DNA from: 54-19 sp038210655
GTDB taxonomy: Bacteria > Chloroflexota > Chloroflexia > Chloroheliales > Chloroheliaceae
Assembly: GCA_038210655.1 (NCBI GenBank)
Contig: JBBQWM010000025.1
Coordinates: forward strand, 1 to 64,000
Reading direction: 5' to 3'
Length of the DNA: 64,000 bases
Every line of letters starts with the position of its first letter. Positions within the stretch are counted from its first letter, which is position 1. A model generated the notes under the pieces. That model ran no database searches and was not told where the DNA came from. It saw only the letters and a program-made list of their open reading frames with translations. Positions 16,639 to 25,570 of the stretch are shown here, piece after piece. A program made the translations under genes and the position numbers.

Positions 16639-17631
16639 ATGGCATCATCCTTTCGGGCTTATGTAGTCAACAAAACCCCAGAGGCGTTTGAAAAAGGTAT
16701 GAAAGAAGTCACCCTGGACGATCTGCCACCCGGCGAAGTGCTAATCCGTGTGGCCTATTCCGGCGTAAATTACAAAGATGGGCTTGCCACACTCCCGAAC
16801 GGGGGGGTGGTACGCAAATATCCGCTTATACCGGGTATCGACCTTTCCGGGTCGGTCGTCGAATCGAGTGACGAGCGGTTCAAGGCAGGCGATGAAGTAC
16901 TGGTTACCAGCTACGACCTGGGCGTATCGCATTCGGGCGGGTTTAGCGAATATGCCCGGGTGCCTGCTGCCTGGGTAGTACCCTTACCGCGTGGGTTGAA
17001 TCTAAAGGAAGCGATGATACTGGGGACGGCTGGTTTTACGGCGGCTTTATCGATCCATCGGCTCGAACTAAATGGCCTTACACCTGCCAGTGGCCCGGTA
17101 TTGGTGACGGGTGCGACCGGTGGGGTTGGCAGTATGTCGGTTTGTATGCTTGCCAATCTGGGTTATACCGTAGCGGTCAGTACTGGCAAGGAGACCGAAC
17201 ACGAATATTTGCGGAACCTGGGCGCAAGCGAGATATTGAGCCGGGCCGAAGTTTCAGCCGAAACTGGCAAGCCGCTCGAAAAGGAGCGCTGGGGCGGTTC
17301 TATCGACTCAGTGGGCGGCAGTACATTGGCCTATTTGACCCGCACCACCAAAACCGACTGCTCGATTGCGGCTTGTGGTGTGACCGGGGGCAACCCGCTT
17401 AACACCACCGTTTTCCCCTTTATCCTGCGGGGGGTGAGCATTCTCGGTATCAATACGGCGACTACGCCGATGGAATTGCGGAGTGGTTTGTGGGAACGGT
17501 TGGCGACCGATCTCAAGCCGCGCGACCTCGACCTTATCTCGACCCGTGAAGCTGGTCTGGACGACTTGCCAGAAATTACGTCTACAATTTTGAAGGGTGG
17601 CGTAAAGGGTCGTGTGCTTATCAAACCCTAA
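16639..17631 (+). CDS. acuI: YhdH/YhfP (AcuI) family NADPH-dependent quinone/acrylyl-CoA oxidoreductase
   Basis: 330-residue zinc-free MDR-superfamily enzyme of the YhdH/YhfP family: NYKDGLATL and YPLIPGIDLSG near the N terminus, nucleotide-binding VTGATGGVGSMSV near residues 155-167, and IDSVGGSTLAYL. Characterised members reduce acrylyl-CoA to propionyl-CoA with NADPH. It could detoxify acrylyl-CoA or reduce related enones; the natural substrate here is not shown by sequence. A clear ribosome binding site precedes ATG 16639 and a terminator follows. Confidence 0.88.
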   Translation: MASSFRAYVVNKTPEAFEKGMKEVTLDDLPPGEVLIRVAYSGVNYKDGLATLPNGGVVRKYPLIPGIDLSGSVVESSDERFKAGDEVLVTSYDLGVSHSGGFSEYARVPAAWVVPLPRGLNLKEAMILGTAGFTAALSIHRLELNGLTPASGPVLVTGATGGVGSMSVCMLANLGYTVAVSTGKETEHEYLRNLGASEILSRAEVSAETGKPLEKERWGGSIDSVGGSTLAYLTRTTKTDCSIAACGVTGGNPLNTTVFPFILRGVSILGINTATTPMELRSGLWERLATDLKPRDLDLISTREAGLDDLPEITSTILKGGVKGRVLIKP

Positions 17632-17646
17632 AATAAGCCGATAAAG

Positions 17647-17673
17647 ATGGGTCTAGGCGATAGACCCATTTTG
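17647..17673 (+). terminator. intrinsic terminator after the acuI-like gene
   Basis: ATGGGTCTA / TAGACCCAT stem with a 5-base loop followed by TTTTG. Confidence 0.85.
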
Positions 17674-17751
17674 TACCCCAGTTTTAGTAAAGACTGAACC
17701 AACTGTTCAGACTCAAAAACATCCATTGGCAAGGAATAGAAAGGAAATCCT

Positions 17752-20700
17752 ATGTCTGATACCCACAATTTGGCTGGGTTACTTCGTTGGCGCTGTATTG
17801 GGCCGTTCCGAGGTGGTCGCGTCGTAGCGGTCGCCGGGAGTTATGACGATCCCAACACTTTTTATTTTGGTGGAGCATGCGGAGGGGTTTGGAAAACCAC
17901 CGATGCCGGGAATTATTGGCAATCTATTTCGGATGGTTATTTTACGACCTCGGCGGTTGGCGCTCTAGCGGTCGCACCCTCTGACTCGAACGTCATTTAT
18001 GCCGGAACGGGCGAAACGACGATTCGGATTGATGTCTCACACGGCGATGGGGTCTACAAAAGTACCGATGCCGGTCGTACCTGGGCTAATGTCGGATTGC
18101 GCGAGACCCGCTTTATCGGCAAAATCCGAGTTCATCCCGAAAACCCGCAAATAGTCTGGGTGGCGGCGCTTGGTCATGCTTTTGGCCCAAACAAAGAGCG
18201 TGGCGTATTCAAGAGCGAAGATGGTGGCAAAAGCTGGAAGCAGACCCTTTTTGTCAGCGAAAAGGCTGGAGCGGTCGATTTGAGCGTGGATGCAACCAAC
18301 CCCCGTATTCTCTATGCGACCATTTGGGAAGCCTACCGCAGTTTCTCGCAGATCAATAGCGGTGGGCCGGACAGTGGCCTCTGGAAAAGTACCGACGGTG
18401 GTGAGACCTGGACGAATATCAGTACCCGGCAAGGTCTGCCCAAAGGTATTTTGGGTAAAATCGCGGTAGCCGCTTCGCCTGCCAAAGCCGGGCGGGTTTG
18501 GGCCTTAATCGAACACGCTACCGAAGGCGGCCTTTATCGCTCCGACGATTCTGGCACGATTTGGGAAAGGGTCAGCGACAATCAAAACCTGGTTTCGCGG
18601 GCCTGGTACTATGTCCACCTGACCGCCGACTCCCAGGATGGCGATAGTGTTTTCGTCAATAACTTAAAGCTCTACAAAAGCAGCGATGGTGGTAAGACTT
18701 TCGCCGAAATACCGACCCCACACGGTGATAATCACGATTTGTGGATTGACCCGCGCAACAATCGGCGGATGATCCAGGGCAACGACGGTGGTGCGAATAT
18801 TTCGCTTAACGGTGGTTTTAGCTTTTCGTCGATCTATAATCAGCCGACCGCCCAGTTTTACCATTTGGCAACCGACAATCAGGAGCCGTACACGGTCTTT
18901 GGAACCCAGCAGGATAATTCGAGTATTGCGGTACCGAGCCGCAGCAGCCATACCGTTATCACCTGGGCCGATTGCTATATTGCCGGAACGGGCGAGAGCG
19001 GTTATATTGCGGTGCGGCCCGACGACCCGAATATTGTCTATGTTGGAGCGGTCGGTTCCTCGCCGGGCGGTGGCAACTCTCTGCAACGCTACGACCATCG
19101 CACCAAACAAATCAGGCTGATAACCACCTGGCCGGAAGTGATGAGCGGCTATGGGGCGGGCGAACACAAATATCGTTTTGCCTGGACTTACCCGATTGTG
19201 ATTTCGCCGCACGACCCCAACACGCTCTATATCGGCGGCAATTTGGTTTTCAAGAGTACTGGCGAGGGTCAAAGCTGGCAGCCGATCAGCCCGGACTTGA
19301 CCCGCGCCGACCCGGAGACCCTCAAACCGACCGGCGGGCCGATCAACCGCGACTCGATTGGAGCCGAGGTTTACGCGACGGTCTTTGCTTTGGCCGAGTC
19401 GCCGCTCGAAAAAGGCTTGCTGTGGGCCGGTTCGGATGATGGGCTATTGCATATTAGCCGGGATGGGGGGGCGAATTGGCAAAATATCACGCCAAAAGAC
19501 CTGCCGGATTGGACGCTGATTAGCGGCATCGAGCCTTCGCCGTTCGACCCTGGCACGGCTTATGTGGCCGGTACCCGCTATAAGCTCGATGACTATCGGC
19601 CCTATCTGTATATCACCCGTGATTACGGTGAAAGTTGGCAGTCGATCAATAACGGTATTTCCGAAAGTGATTTTACTCGCGTAATACGAACCGACCCGAC
19701 TCGTCAGGGCTTGCTTTACGCCGGAACCGAGACGGGGGTGTATGTGTCGTTCGATGATGGCGCAAACTGGCAGCCCTTCCAGCTAAATTTGCCGGTCTCG
19801 CCGGTTCACGAATTGTTGGTCAAAGGCTCCGATTTGATCGCCGGTACGCACGGTCGGTCGATCTGGATTCTGGACGATCTGACTCCTTTGCGCGAATTGG
19901 CTGCTGGTCAGCCAGAAGGCCCAGTCTACCTTTTTGCGCCACGCGATACCTCTCGCGTGTTACCGGGGATCGATTGGAGCGAGCCGACCGCAGGCAGTAC
20001 CAACTATATCAACAGTCGTGGCGGCGGCTATCTTTCGACTACCACCCCCGATGGCGAGAAGGTACGCACCCTGCTTGATGTTGGTGAGAACCCACCTGCC
20101 GGGGTGATTGTCACTTACAAATTGACGACTGCACCCACCGAGCCGATCAAGCTCACTTTCCGCGACGCACAAGGCCGCGAAATAAACTCTTTCACCAGTC
20201 GCAAGGCCGATGACCCGGCTATCGCGAAGGAGCGACGAGTTCCGGCCCAACCCGGTTGGAATCGCTTTGTCTGGAATATGCAGCACACCCGCGTGACCAA
20301 AATCGAGGGAAGCGACCCGGTGGCGGAGGCGACCATCGAGGGGCCATTTGTCGCACCCGGTAGCTATACGGTGACTCTCAAGGCCGGGGAGGTCGAATTG
20401 ACCCAGCCTTTTAACATCGTTAAGCCCTCGAATTTGCCCGCAACGCAAGCCGATCTGGATGCTCAGTACGATTTGGTGTTGCGTATTCACAATCAGCTAG
20501 ACCGCACGGCTAAGACGATCAACCGAATGCGCGATCTGCGCGGACAGCTTGACGGTTGGGCCAAACGTGCCGCCGGTCGTGAAGGTGGGGCGCAAGTAGC
20601 CGAGGCTGCCAAAGCTTTGAGTGCCAAAGCGTTGGAGGTTGAAAAGACTTTGCAAATACCCGATTTGCGTCCGGGTATGGCCGACAACATCAACCAGGGA

Positions 20701-20907
20701 GTCAGGCTATTTGCCAAGTTAGAGGAGTTACCGCCAGTCATAGCATTGGGCGACTATCGTCCAACGGATGTAGCGGAAGTGGTCTTCGCCAGCTTGAAAG
20801 AGCGGATCGAAACCCAGATTGCCCGCTTCGAGACTTTAGTAAGCGACGATCTGGCAGCTTTTAACAAGTTGGTGGCTGGGGCCGGACTTGGCCCAGTCCT
20901 AGCCTAG
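17752..20907 (+). CDS. sortilin/Vps10-type BNR-repeat beta-propeller protein
   Basis: 1051 residues. Residues ~10-720 are beta-propeller blades marked by Asp-box/BNR motifs (STDAGRTW, SEDGGKSW, STDGGETW, SSDGGKTF, SRDGGANW, TRDYGESW, SFDDGANW), the sortilin-Vps10 group often labelled 'glycosyl hydrolase'. Residues ~740-900 are beta-rich and ~910-1040 helical (LDAQYDLVLRIHNQLDRTAKTINRMRDLRGQL). Relatives are usually exported; here the protein starts MSDTHNLAGLLRWR with no signal peptide, so it may be cytoplasmic or use another route. No catalytic residues can be assigned; binding of a protein or glycan is as likely as hydrolysis. AGAAAGGA precedes the start. Confidence 0.85.
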   Translation: MSDTHNLAGLLRWRCIGPFRGGRVVAVAGSYDDPNTFYFGGACGGVWKTTDAGNYWQSISDGYFTTSAVGALAVAPSDSNVIYAGTGETTIRIDVSHGDGVYKSTDAGRTWANVGLRETRFIGKIRVHPENPQIVWVAALGHAFGPNKERGVFKSEDGGKSWKQTLFVSEKAGAVDLSVDATNPRILYATIWEAYRSFSQINSGGPDSGLWKSTDGGETWTNISTRQGLPKGILGKIAVAASPAKAGRVWALIEHATEGGLYRSDDSGTIWERVSDNQNLVSRAWYYVHLTADSQDGDSVFVNNLKLYKSSDGGKTFAEIPTPHGDNHDLWIDPRNNRRMIQGNDGGANISLNGGFSFSSIYNQPTAQFYHLATDNQEPYTVFGTQQDNSSIAVPSRSSHTVITWADCYIAGTGESGYIAVRPDDPNIVYVGAVGSSPGGGNSLQRYDHRTKQIRLITTWPEVMSGYGAGEHKYRFAWTYPIVISPHDPNTLYIGGNLVFKSTGEGQSWQPISPDLTRADPETLKPTGGPINRDSIGAEVYATVFALAESPLEKGLLWAGSDDGLLHISRDGGANWQNITPKDLPDWTLISGIEPSPFDPGTAYVAGTRYKLDDYRPYLYITRDYGESWQSINNGISESDFTRVIRTDPTRQGLLYAGTETGVYVSFDDGANWQPFQLNLPVSPVHELLVKGSDLIAGTHGRSIWILDDLTPLRELAAGQPEGPVYLFAPRDTSRVLPGIDWSEPTAGSTNYINSRGGGYLSTTTPDGEKVRTLLDVGENPPAGVIVTYKLTTAPTEPIKLTFRDAQGREINSFTSRKADDPAIAKERRVPAQPGWNRFVWNMQHTRVTKIEGSDPVAEATIEGPFVAPGSYTVTLKAGEVELTQPFNIVKPSNLPATQADLDAQYDLVLRIHNQLDRTAKTINRMRDLRGQLDGWAKRAAGREGGAQVAEAAKALSAKALEVEKTLQIPDLRPGMADNINQGVRLFAKLEELPPVIALGDYRPTDVAEVVFASLKERIETQIARFETLVSDDLAAFNKLVAGAGLGPVLA

Positions 20908-20909
20908 CC

Positions 20910-21045
20910 TACAGCAAACTACAAAGACATTGAATTGGTAGGGGCGACCCTGGTGGTCGCTCTCGGAGACCTGGCACGATCTTCACGGGCGACCACCAGG
21001 GTCGCCCCTACCAAAATCGGACCAGTAATTCTGCAACTTGCTATA
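20910..21045. repeat. palindromic element, AGCAAATTG family, copy 1
   Basis: Ends match ACAGCAAACT / CAACTTGCTATA; inside is a long hairpin with arms GGTAGGGGCGACCCTGGTGG and its complement. Related elements: 48476-48549 and 59170-59251. Confidence 0.75.
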
Positions 21046-21299
21046 ATTCAGCGTCTGTGTAGCTGAATCATCTACACGTTCAGTTCAATAGCAATTTGAT
21101 AAGCGGTAGTTTCAAGCTGTTAACCTGCTATTGACCCCCCTCCACCTCTTTTTTGACTTTCCCTTGCTATACTTTTTATGACGGCAAAACCAATCCATAA
21201 TTGGACTGGTTGGCTTAGGGTGGATGCTTCATGTTCACTGTTTCAAATAAAAGAAGCGAAAGAGTTGTATGACGGCCTTGTGTGAAAGGATTATATTTT
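21046..21299. other. leader of the membrane-protein gene
   Basis: Together with the palindromic element this makes a 390-base space with no gene. Nothing recognised apart from GAAAGGA at 21284-21290, which sets the start of the next gene. Confidence 0.5.
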
Positions 21300-22256
21300 A
21301 TGAAAACCTCAAAAATAATTAATGTGCTGGTTGCCCTGATTGGGATATTAGCGGCGGTGGCGGCAGGCGCGGGCGTTCTATTGCAGGGTAGCGGGACGCA
21401 CTTTGACTTCAAAACGGTGCGCGGTCAAACTGTCAGTATGCAGGGCGACGGCCTTTACAAATTTGACTCGACCTCGATTGCGATCCAGGGGATTGCCCAG
21501 GACTTTGTTACTTTGGTGGTTGGTTTGCCTCTTCTAGTTATTTCACTAATGCTGTTCCAGAAAAAATTGTTGCGTGGTAAGCTTTTGCTCTCCGGGACGC
21601 TGGCCTACTTTCTCTATACCTATACTTCCTATTCGGTCGGCTCGGCCTATAACAGCCTGTTTTTAGTGTACGTGACGCTATTTTCGTTGAGCTTGTTTGC
21701 CTTTATCCTTACCCTGATGTCCATCGACGTTAAGACTTTACCGTTGCATTTCACAAGCAAGTTGCCGAGAAAATCAATCTCAACCTTTCTTTTCGTAATG
21801 GCTTCGTTTTTAGTGCTGGCCTGGTTGGGACGGATTGTCCCGGCGCTGCTGGATAACGGCGTACCGACTGGCTTAGAGAGTTCAACGACCCTCTTTATCC
21901 AATTCTTAGACCTGGGAGTAATCGTACCGTTTGGGTTCGTAGCCGGTTTTTTGCTTCTCAAAAAGAACGCCTGGGGTTATCTACTTTCGTCTGTAATCCT
22001 GTTTAAGCTGCTCATAATGGGAACCTGTGTTAGCACTATGGGGATCGTGCAATTGGTGGCCGGTTTCGAAGTATCGATAGTGGAGCTACTTATATTTCCG
22101 ATTATAACTGTGATCGGTCTGGTTATGACCTTTATGCTCTTCAAAAACATCTCGGAGCAGCCACTTCAACTGGAAGAGCTAAGTTATAACGAGGTTCCAG
22201 CAGTAGCGACATCTGATCTAGCTGAAACTCGAAAAGAGCTAGTCGGGAGGTTATAA
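21300..22256 (+). CDS. polytopic membrane protein of unknown function
   Basis: 318 residues with about eight hydrophobic helices (e.g. IINVLVALIGILAAVAAGAG, FVTLVVGLPLLVISLMLF, LFLVYVTLFSLSLFAFILTL, IVELLIFPIITVIGLVMTFM). A ~40-residue loop between the first two helices (GSGTHFDFKTVRGQTVSMQG) probably lies outside. No family recognised. ATG 21300 is preferred over a GTG at 21282 because AAAGGA sits about 9 bases upstream of it. Convergent with the GT2 gene, separated by a long perfect inverted repeat. Confidence 0.75.
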   Translation: MKTSKIINVLVALIGILAAVAAGAGVLLQGSGTHFDFKTVRGQTVSMQGDGLYKFDSTSIAIQGIAQDFVTLVVGLPLLVISLMLFQKKLLRGKLLLSGTLAYFLYTYTSYSVGSAYNSLFLVYVTLFSLSLFAFILTLMSIDVKTLPLHFTSKLPRKSISTFLFVMASFLVLAWLGRIVPALLDNGVPTGLESSTTLFIQFLDLGVIVPFGFVAGFLLLKKNAWGYLLSSVILFKLLIMGTCVSTMGIVQLVAGFEVSIVELLIFPIITVIGLVMTFMLFKNISEQPLQLEELSYNEVPAVATSDLAETRKELVGRL

Positions 22257-22285
22257 TACCAGGTCCTAATAAGCAGGCAAGATTT

Positions 22286-22347
22286 GTAGTAGAGAATTTA
22301 TTCTCTTTAGCCTTTTGCAAAAGGAAAGAGAATAAATTCTCTACTAC
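22286..22347. terminator. long inverted repeat between convergent genes
   Basis: Near-perfect palindrome with arms starting GTAGTAGAGAATTTATTCTC and a CCTTTTGCAAAAGG core. It could end transcription from both sides; it also resembles a small palindromic insertion, since weaker inverted words (AGGTCCTAAT / ATAAGACCT) flank it. Confidence 0.55.
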
Positions 22348-22377
22348 CCTACTTTACCAGACTTGGCATAAGACCTT

Positions 22378-23346
22378 TTACGATTGGTGAAACTCTAACA
22401 AAGACGCGAACTGCTCTTTACTAACGCTACGGTGAGCCTGAACCAGACGACGACGGCGCAAGGTATCGGGTAGGGCCAGCAACCCATCAAGCTGACCCTT
22501 GAGCCGGGCGCGTTCGGTTGGTAGCCGGATTAGCCGTAGCGATTTGAGGGCATAGCCGAGTTGGGCCAGGGCGATACCCGGCAAGTTTGGCAAGAGCAGT
22601 TCGCGTGGCAAGTTCTTGAGGGCGACCACGATAAAGTTGCGCCCGTTGTGATAGCTTGCCAGCGTGCCGCCACCCGTCGCGCTCAACCGATGGTAAACGA
22701 TGGCGGCAGGTTGGTAGAGACAGCGCCAGTTGCGTAATCGCAAGCGCAAATTCAAATCGACATCCTCGCAGTACATCACCAGACTTTCGTCAAAGACCTT
22801 GCCGTCCGGGTTATCGGCCCGCACCTCGTCGAGGACGGCCCGACGATAGGCGGCAGCACAGCCACACGCTCCAAAAACCTCCTCCGGCAAATCGTATTGC
22901 CCCCGGTCTTCCTGCCAGACCCCTCGGTTGCCCGGTATGCCATTGGCCCGATAATAATCTCCCGTAGTGTGAAAAACGTTGCGTCGGTCGTAGAGCATAA
23001 TGCGACTGGCGACACTGCTTATTTCGGGACGGTCGCGTAAGCTGCGGTCGATAGCCGCCAGCCAATCAGGGTCAGCCTCGGCATCGTTGTTAAACAAGAC
23101 CAAAATGTCGCCCTGGGCCGCATCCAGCCCATCGTTGCAGGCTTTGGCGAAACCGCCGTTTGTCTGCCGCACGATTAGCCTGACCCAGGGGTATTGCTCC
23201 TGCACCAGCCCGACCGAACCGTCGCTACTGGCATCGTCCACTACAATTGTTTCCAACGGTGTCAAGCTCTGGGCCTTGATCGAATCGAGGCAACCCGTCA
23301 GAAAGCGAGTGCCGTTATAATTGGGAATGATTACTGAGTAGGTCAC
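22378..23346 (-). CDS. GT2 glycosyltransferase, rhamnosyltransferase-like
   Basis: GT-A fold GT2 enzyme: SVIIPNYNGTRFL, VVDDASSDGS, and FNNDAEADPDWL carrying the DxD-type metal site; then CEDVDLNLRLRLRNWRC, typical of WbbL-like rhamnosyltransferases. It likely adds sugar to a cell-surface polysaccharide precursor in the cytoplasm. The start is GTG 23346 with AGGAAAG nearby. RmlD (dTDP-rhamnose synthesis) lies 2 kb away on the same strand, separated only by the R-M insertion, which supports but does not prove rhamnose as donor sugar. Confidence 0.85.
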   Translation of the reverse strand: MTYSVIIPNYNGTRFLTGCLDSIKAQSLTPLETIVVDDASSDGSVGLVQEQYPWVRLIVRQTNGGFAKACNDGLDAAQGDILVLFNNDAEADPDWLAAIDRSLRDRPEISSVASRIMLYDRRNVFHTTGDYYRANGIPGNRGVWQEDRGQYDLPEEVFGACGCAAAYRRAVLDEVRADNPDGKVFDESLVMYCEDVDLNLRLRLRNWRCLYQPAAIVYHRLSATGGGTLASYHNGRNFIVVALKNLPRELLLPNLPGIALAQLGYALKSLRLIRLPTERARLKGQLDGLLALPDTLRRRRLVQAHRSVSKEQFASLLEFHQS

Positions 23347-23487
23347 AAAGTTCTACTTTCCTGATAGGTAAATACAATATCGTAGATCAAAGGTTATCAG
23401 TTAGATTATAACTTGCCTGTTTGCTAAATTTGTTCTACAATCTATTATAAACAACAAAAACCGTTATATCAAATTGTCTGAGCAGCT

Positions 23488-24564
23488 ATGACTACATCTT
23501 TAATCCAACCTGGACTTTTTGGTCTGGTTAATACAAACCGTGATTTTACCAGAAAAGCCGAATGGGGAAAGAATAAGTTTAATAACTCCTTTCCTGTAAC
23601 CTTCGCTTGTTATATGGGCTATAACAAACTGGAACCTGTTTATTTGTGTTTGGACAATAATCTGAATGTGGTTCATAAAAGTATAACAATCGAAACCTTA
23701 TTTGGCTTGAAAGAGTTGTCTTCTAACCTGCGGTTCAATTTTGAGGCAGATTACAATCCTCACACTCGATTAGCCATCGGTGGGCTTCCTAGAATTGATT
23801 TGGTTACGGTCAATTCACAGACGACGCAAAGCCTTAGAGCCTTAGAAATAAAATTGACTACTTTGCCCGATAATCAAACTTGTAAACTTAGGGAAGATCA
23901 GTATGGAAGTGAAATTGTGGTCAGGCCGGATACTATTGTCTATCTCGGTTTGAATATTTGTGCCACTTATGCTAATGATAAAAAAAGGCTTCTAGAGTTG
24001 CTTGAGCCAGTTTGTAGCCAGATTAAAGATTGGGCTGATGCTTTACAGGTTAAGCCATTATTAGAACAATTTGTTAGGGTTTTGGATAAGTTATTGCTGG
24101 AAAAATTAGATTACCAACTACCATTGCTCATGCAGCCGATTTGGAAAACAGAAGGAAAATCGGGAATATTAGCCGATCACTGTTTAGACTTATTTATTTG
24201 GAGTGACTTTGGTCTTACAAGATTGTTTATAGACGCGGCACGACAGTTCTCTTCAAAGCTTATTTCAAGACAGGCGCGTGCCGTATTCTGGTTAGCAAAA
24301 ATGTTGTACGATTTTGCCAGGGATGGGCGGTTTGCCCCACAAGAAATAACCGAAAAATTGGTTTACGGCCCTAGAAATGACAAAGCTTTTTCGATTACAG
24401 GTACTCTGACCCATCGTTATATGACGAGTACATCATTGACACAACCTAGAGTGCCTAAAGAAGCTATTAGAGAAATCATTTTAGGTGATGGACAGAATTT
24501 CCTGAGTCCAGAAAGACGCTTAGATGCCATAATCGTAAATACACCGGGACTTTTTAATCGATAA
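23488..24564 (+). CDS. HindVP-family type II restriction endonuclease
   Basis: 358 residues resembling the HindVP restriction-enzyme family: N-terminal LFGLVNTNRDFTRKAEWGKNKFNNSFP is characteristic, and PRIDLVTVN...RALEIKLT (about residues 111-132) supplies the Asp and ExK of a PD-(D/E)XK nuclease. The C5 methyltransferase that would protect the host follows 22 bases downstream. HindV recognises GRCGYC; the same or a related site is a guess here. The DNA is visibly richer in A/T than its neighbours, in codon third positions too, which suggests horizontal arrival between GT2 and rmlD. Confidence 0.82.
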   Translation: MTTSLIQPGLFGLVNTNRDFTRKAEWGKNKFNNSFPVTFACYMGYNKLEPVYLCLDNNLNVVHKSITIETLFGLKELSSNLRFNFEADYNPHTRLAIGGLPRIDLVTVNSQTTQSLRALEIKLTTLPDNQTCKLREDQYGSEIVVRPDTIVYLGLNICATYANDKKRLLELLEPVCSQIKDWADALQVKPLLEQFVRVLDKLLLEKLDYQLPLLMQPIWKTEGKSGILADHCLDLFIWSDFGLTRLFIDAARQFSSKLISRQARAVFWLAKMLYDFARDGRFAPQEITEKLVYGPRNDKAFSITGTLTHRYMTSTSLTQPRVPKEAIREIILGDGQNFLSPERRLDAIIVNTPGLFNR

Positions 24565-24586
24565 AAGCTAAAGATAAGAATTAAGA

Positions 24587-25570
24587 ATGAGAATAATCGA
24601 TCTGTTTTGTGGTTGCGGTGGTATGTCAAAAGGGTTTCAAAATGCAGGCTATGAGTTAAGGGCTGCCTTTGATAATTGGAACCCTGCTATTAAAGTTTAC
24701 AAAAAAAATTTCCCGGATCATCCTATTATCAATTACGACCTGGGAAGTTTTAGCCTTGATAATGATAAATCGATATTTGGTAAGTTCGCGCCCGAAATGA
24801 TTATAGGTAGCCCACCTTGCCAGGACTTTTCTTCGGCTGGAAAACGTGACGAGTCGCTTGGCAGGGCTGATTTGACTGACTCGTTTGCTTTGATAGTAAA
24901 AACGGTCAGGCCAAAATGGTTTGTTATGGAAAATGTAGACCGAGCCGCCGGAAGTCAAGCCTACGCCAATGCTTATCAAGTTCTTAAAAATGCTGGCTAT
25001 GGTTTGACCCAAACGATCCTCGATGCAAGCCTTTGTGGAGTACCCCAGGCCAGAAAACGACTTTTTTTAATTGGAGAATTAGAAGGTAGTGCTAATGCTA
25101 TACAGCCTTACTTGCAGAAAAACTTATCCTCAAAACCCATGACGGTGAGAGATTATTTAGGCCAGAGTTTGGGTATAGAACATTACTATCGACACCCTAG
25201 AAGTTATTTAAGGCGCGGTATATTTAGTATTGATGAGCCTAGTCCAACCATTCGAGGGGTAAATCGTCCGCTTCCGGCAGGCTATCCCGGACATTCTGGC
25301 GATAGTGTAACCCGTAACCCGAGTGTAAGACCTTTAACCACAAAGGAACGCAGTCTTATTCAAACTTTCCCACCAGACTTTATCTTTGAAGGAACTAAGG
25401 CTGATGTGGAACAAATGATAGGCAATGCTGTTCCAGTTAAACTGGCAGAATATGTTGCCAGTTGTATTCTTGAATACGTGGCTAAGGGGCCAATAAGTGT
25501 AGCTCCTGCTCAGGATATAGCAGTATTCAAACAACTAACTCTTCAATTCTTCGCTGATGTAACTCGCTAG
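24587..25570 (+). CDS. DNA (cytosine-5-)-methyltransferase of the HindVP-type system
   Basis: 327 residues with the ordered C5 methylase motifs: I DLFCGCGGMSKGF (5-17), IV GSPPCQDFSSAGK with catalytic Cys78, VI ENV (115-117), VIII QARKRLFLIG (~150-160), and IX/X RSLIQTFPPDF and IGNAVPVKLAEYVA near the C terminus. The variable target-recognition region lies between ~170 and 255. It methylates the site cut by the upstream endonuclease. The last 36 bases overlap tail-to-tail with rmlD on the other strand, so the insertion ended inside or exactly at the end of rmlD. Confidence 0.93.
   Translation: MRIIDLFCGCGGMSKGFQNAGYELRAAFDNWNPAIKVYKKNFPDHPIINYDLGSFSLDNDKSIFGKFAPEMIIGSPPCQDFSSAGKRDESLGRADLTDSFALIVKTVRPKWFVMENVDRAAGSQAYANAYQVLKNAGYGLTQTILDASLCGVPQARKRLFLIGELEGSANAIQPYLQKNLSSKPMTVRDYLGQSLGIEHYYRHPRSYLRRGIFSIDEPSPTIRGVNRPLPAGYPGHSGDSVTRNPSVRPLTTKERSLIQTFPPDFIFEGTKADVEQMIGNAVPVKLAEYVASCILEYVAKGPISVAPAQDIAVFKQLTLQFFADVTR

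Noticed and set aside
20910..21045. CRISPR-like repeat spacing
   Set aside because: No array of equal repeats with unique spacers; it is a single palindromic element. No CRISPR array or cas gene was seen in the window.
21158..21179. TTGACT...TATACT resembling a -35/-10 promoter
   Set aside because: The spacer is only 9 bases, too short for a sigma-70 promoter.
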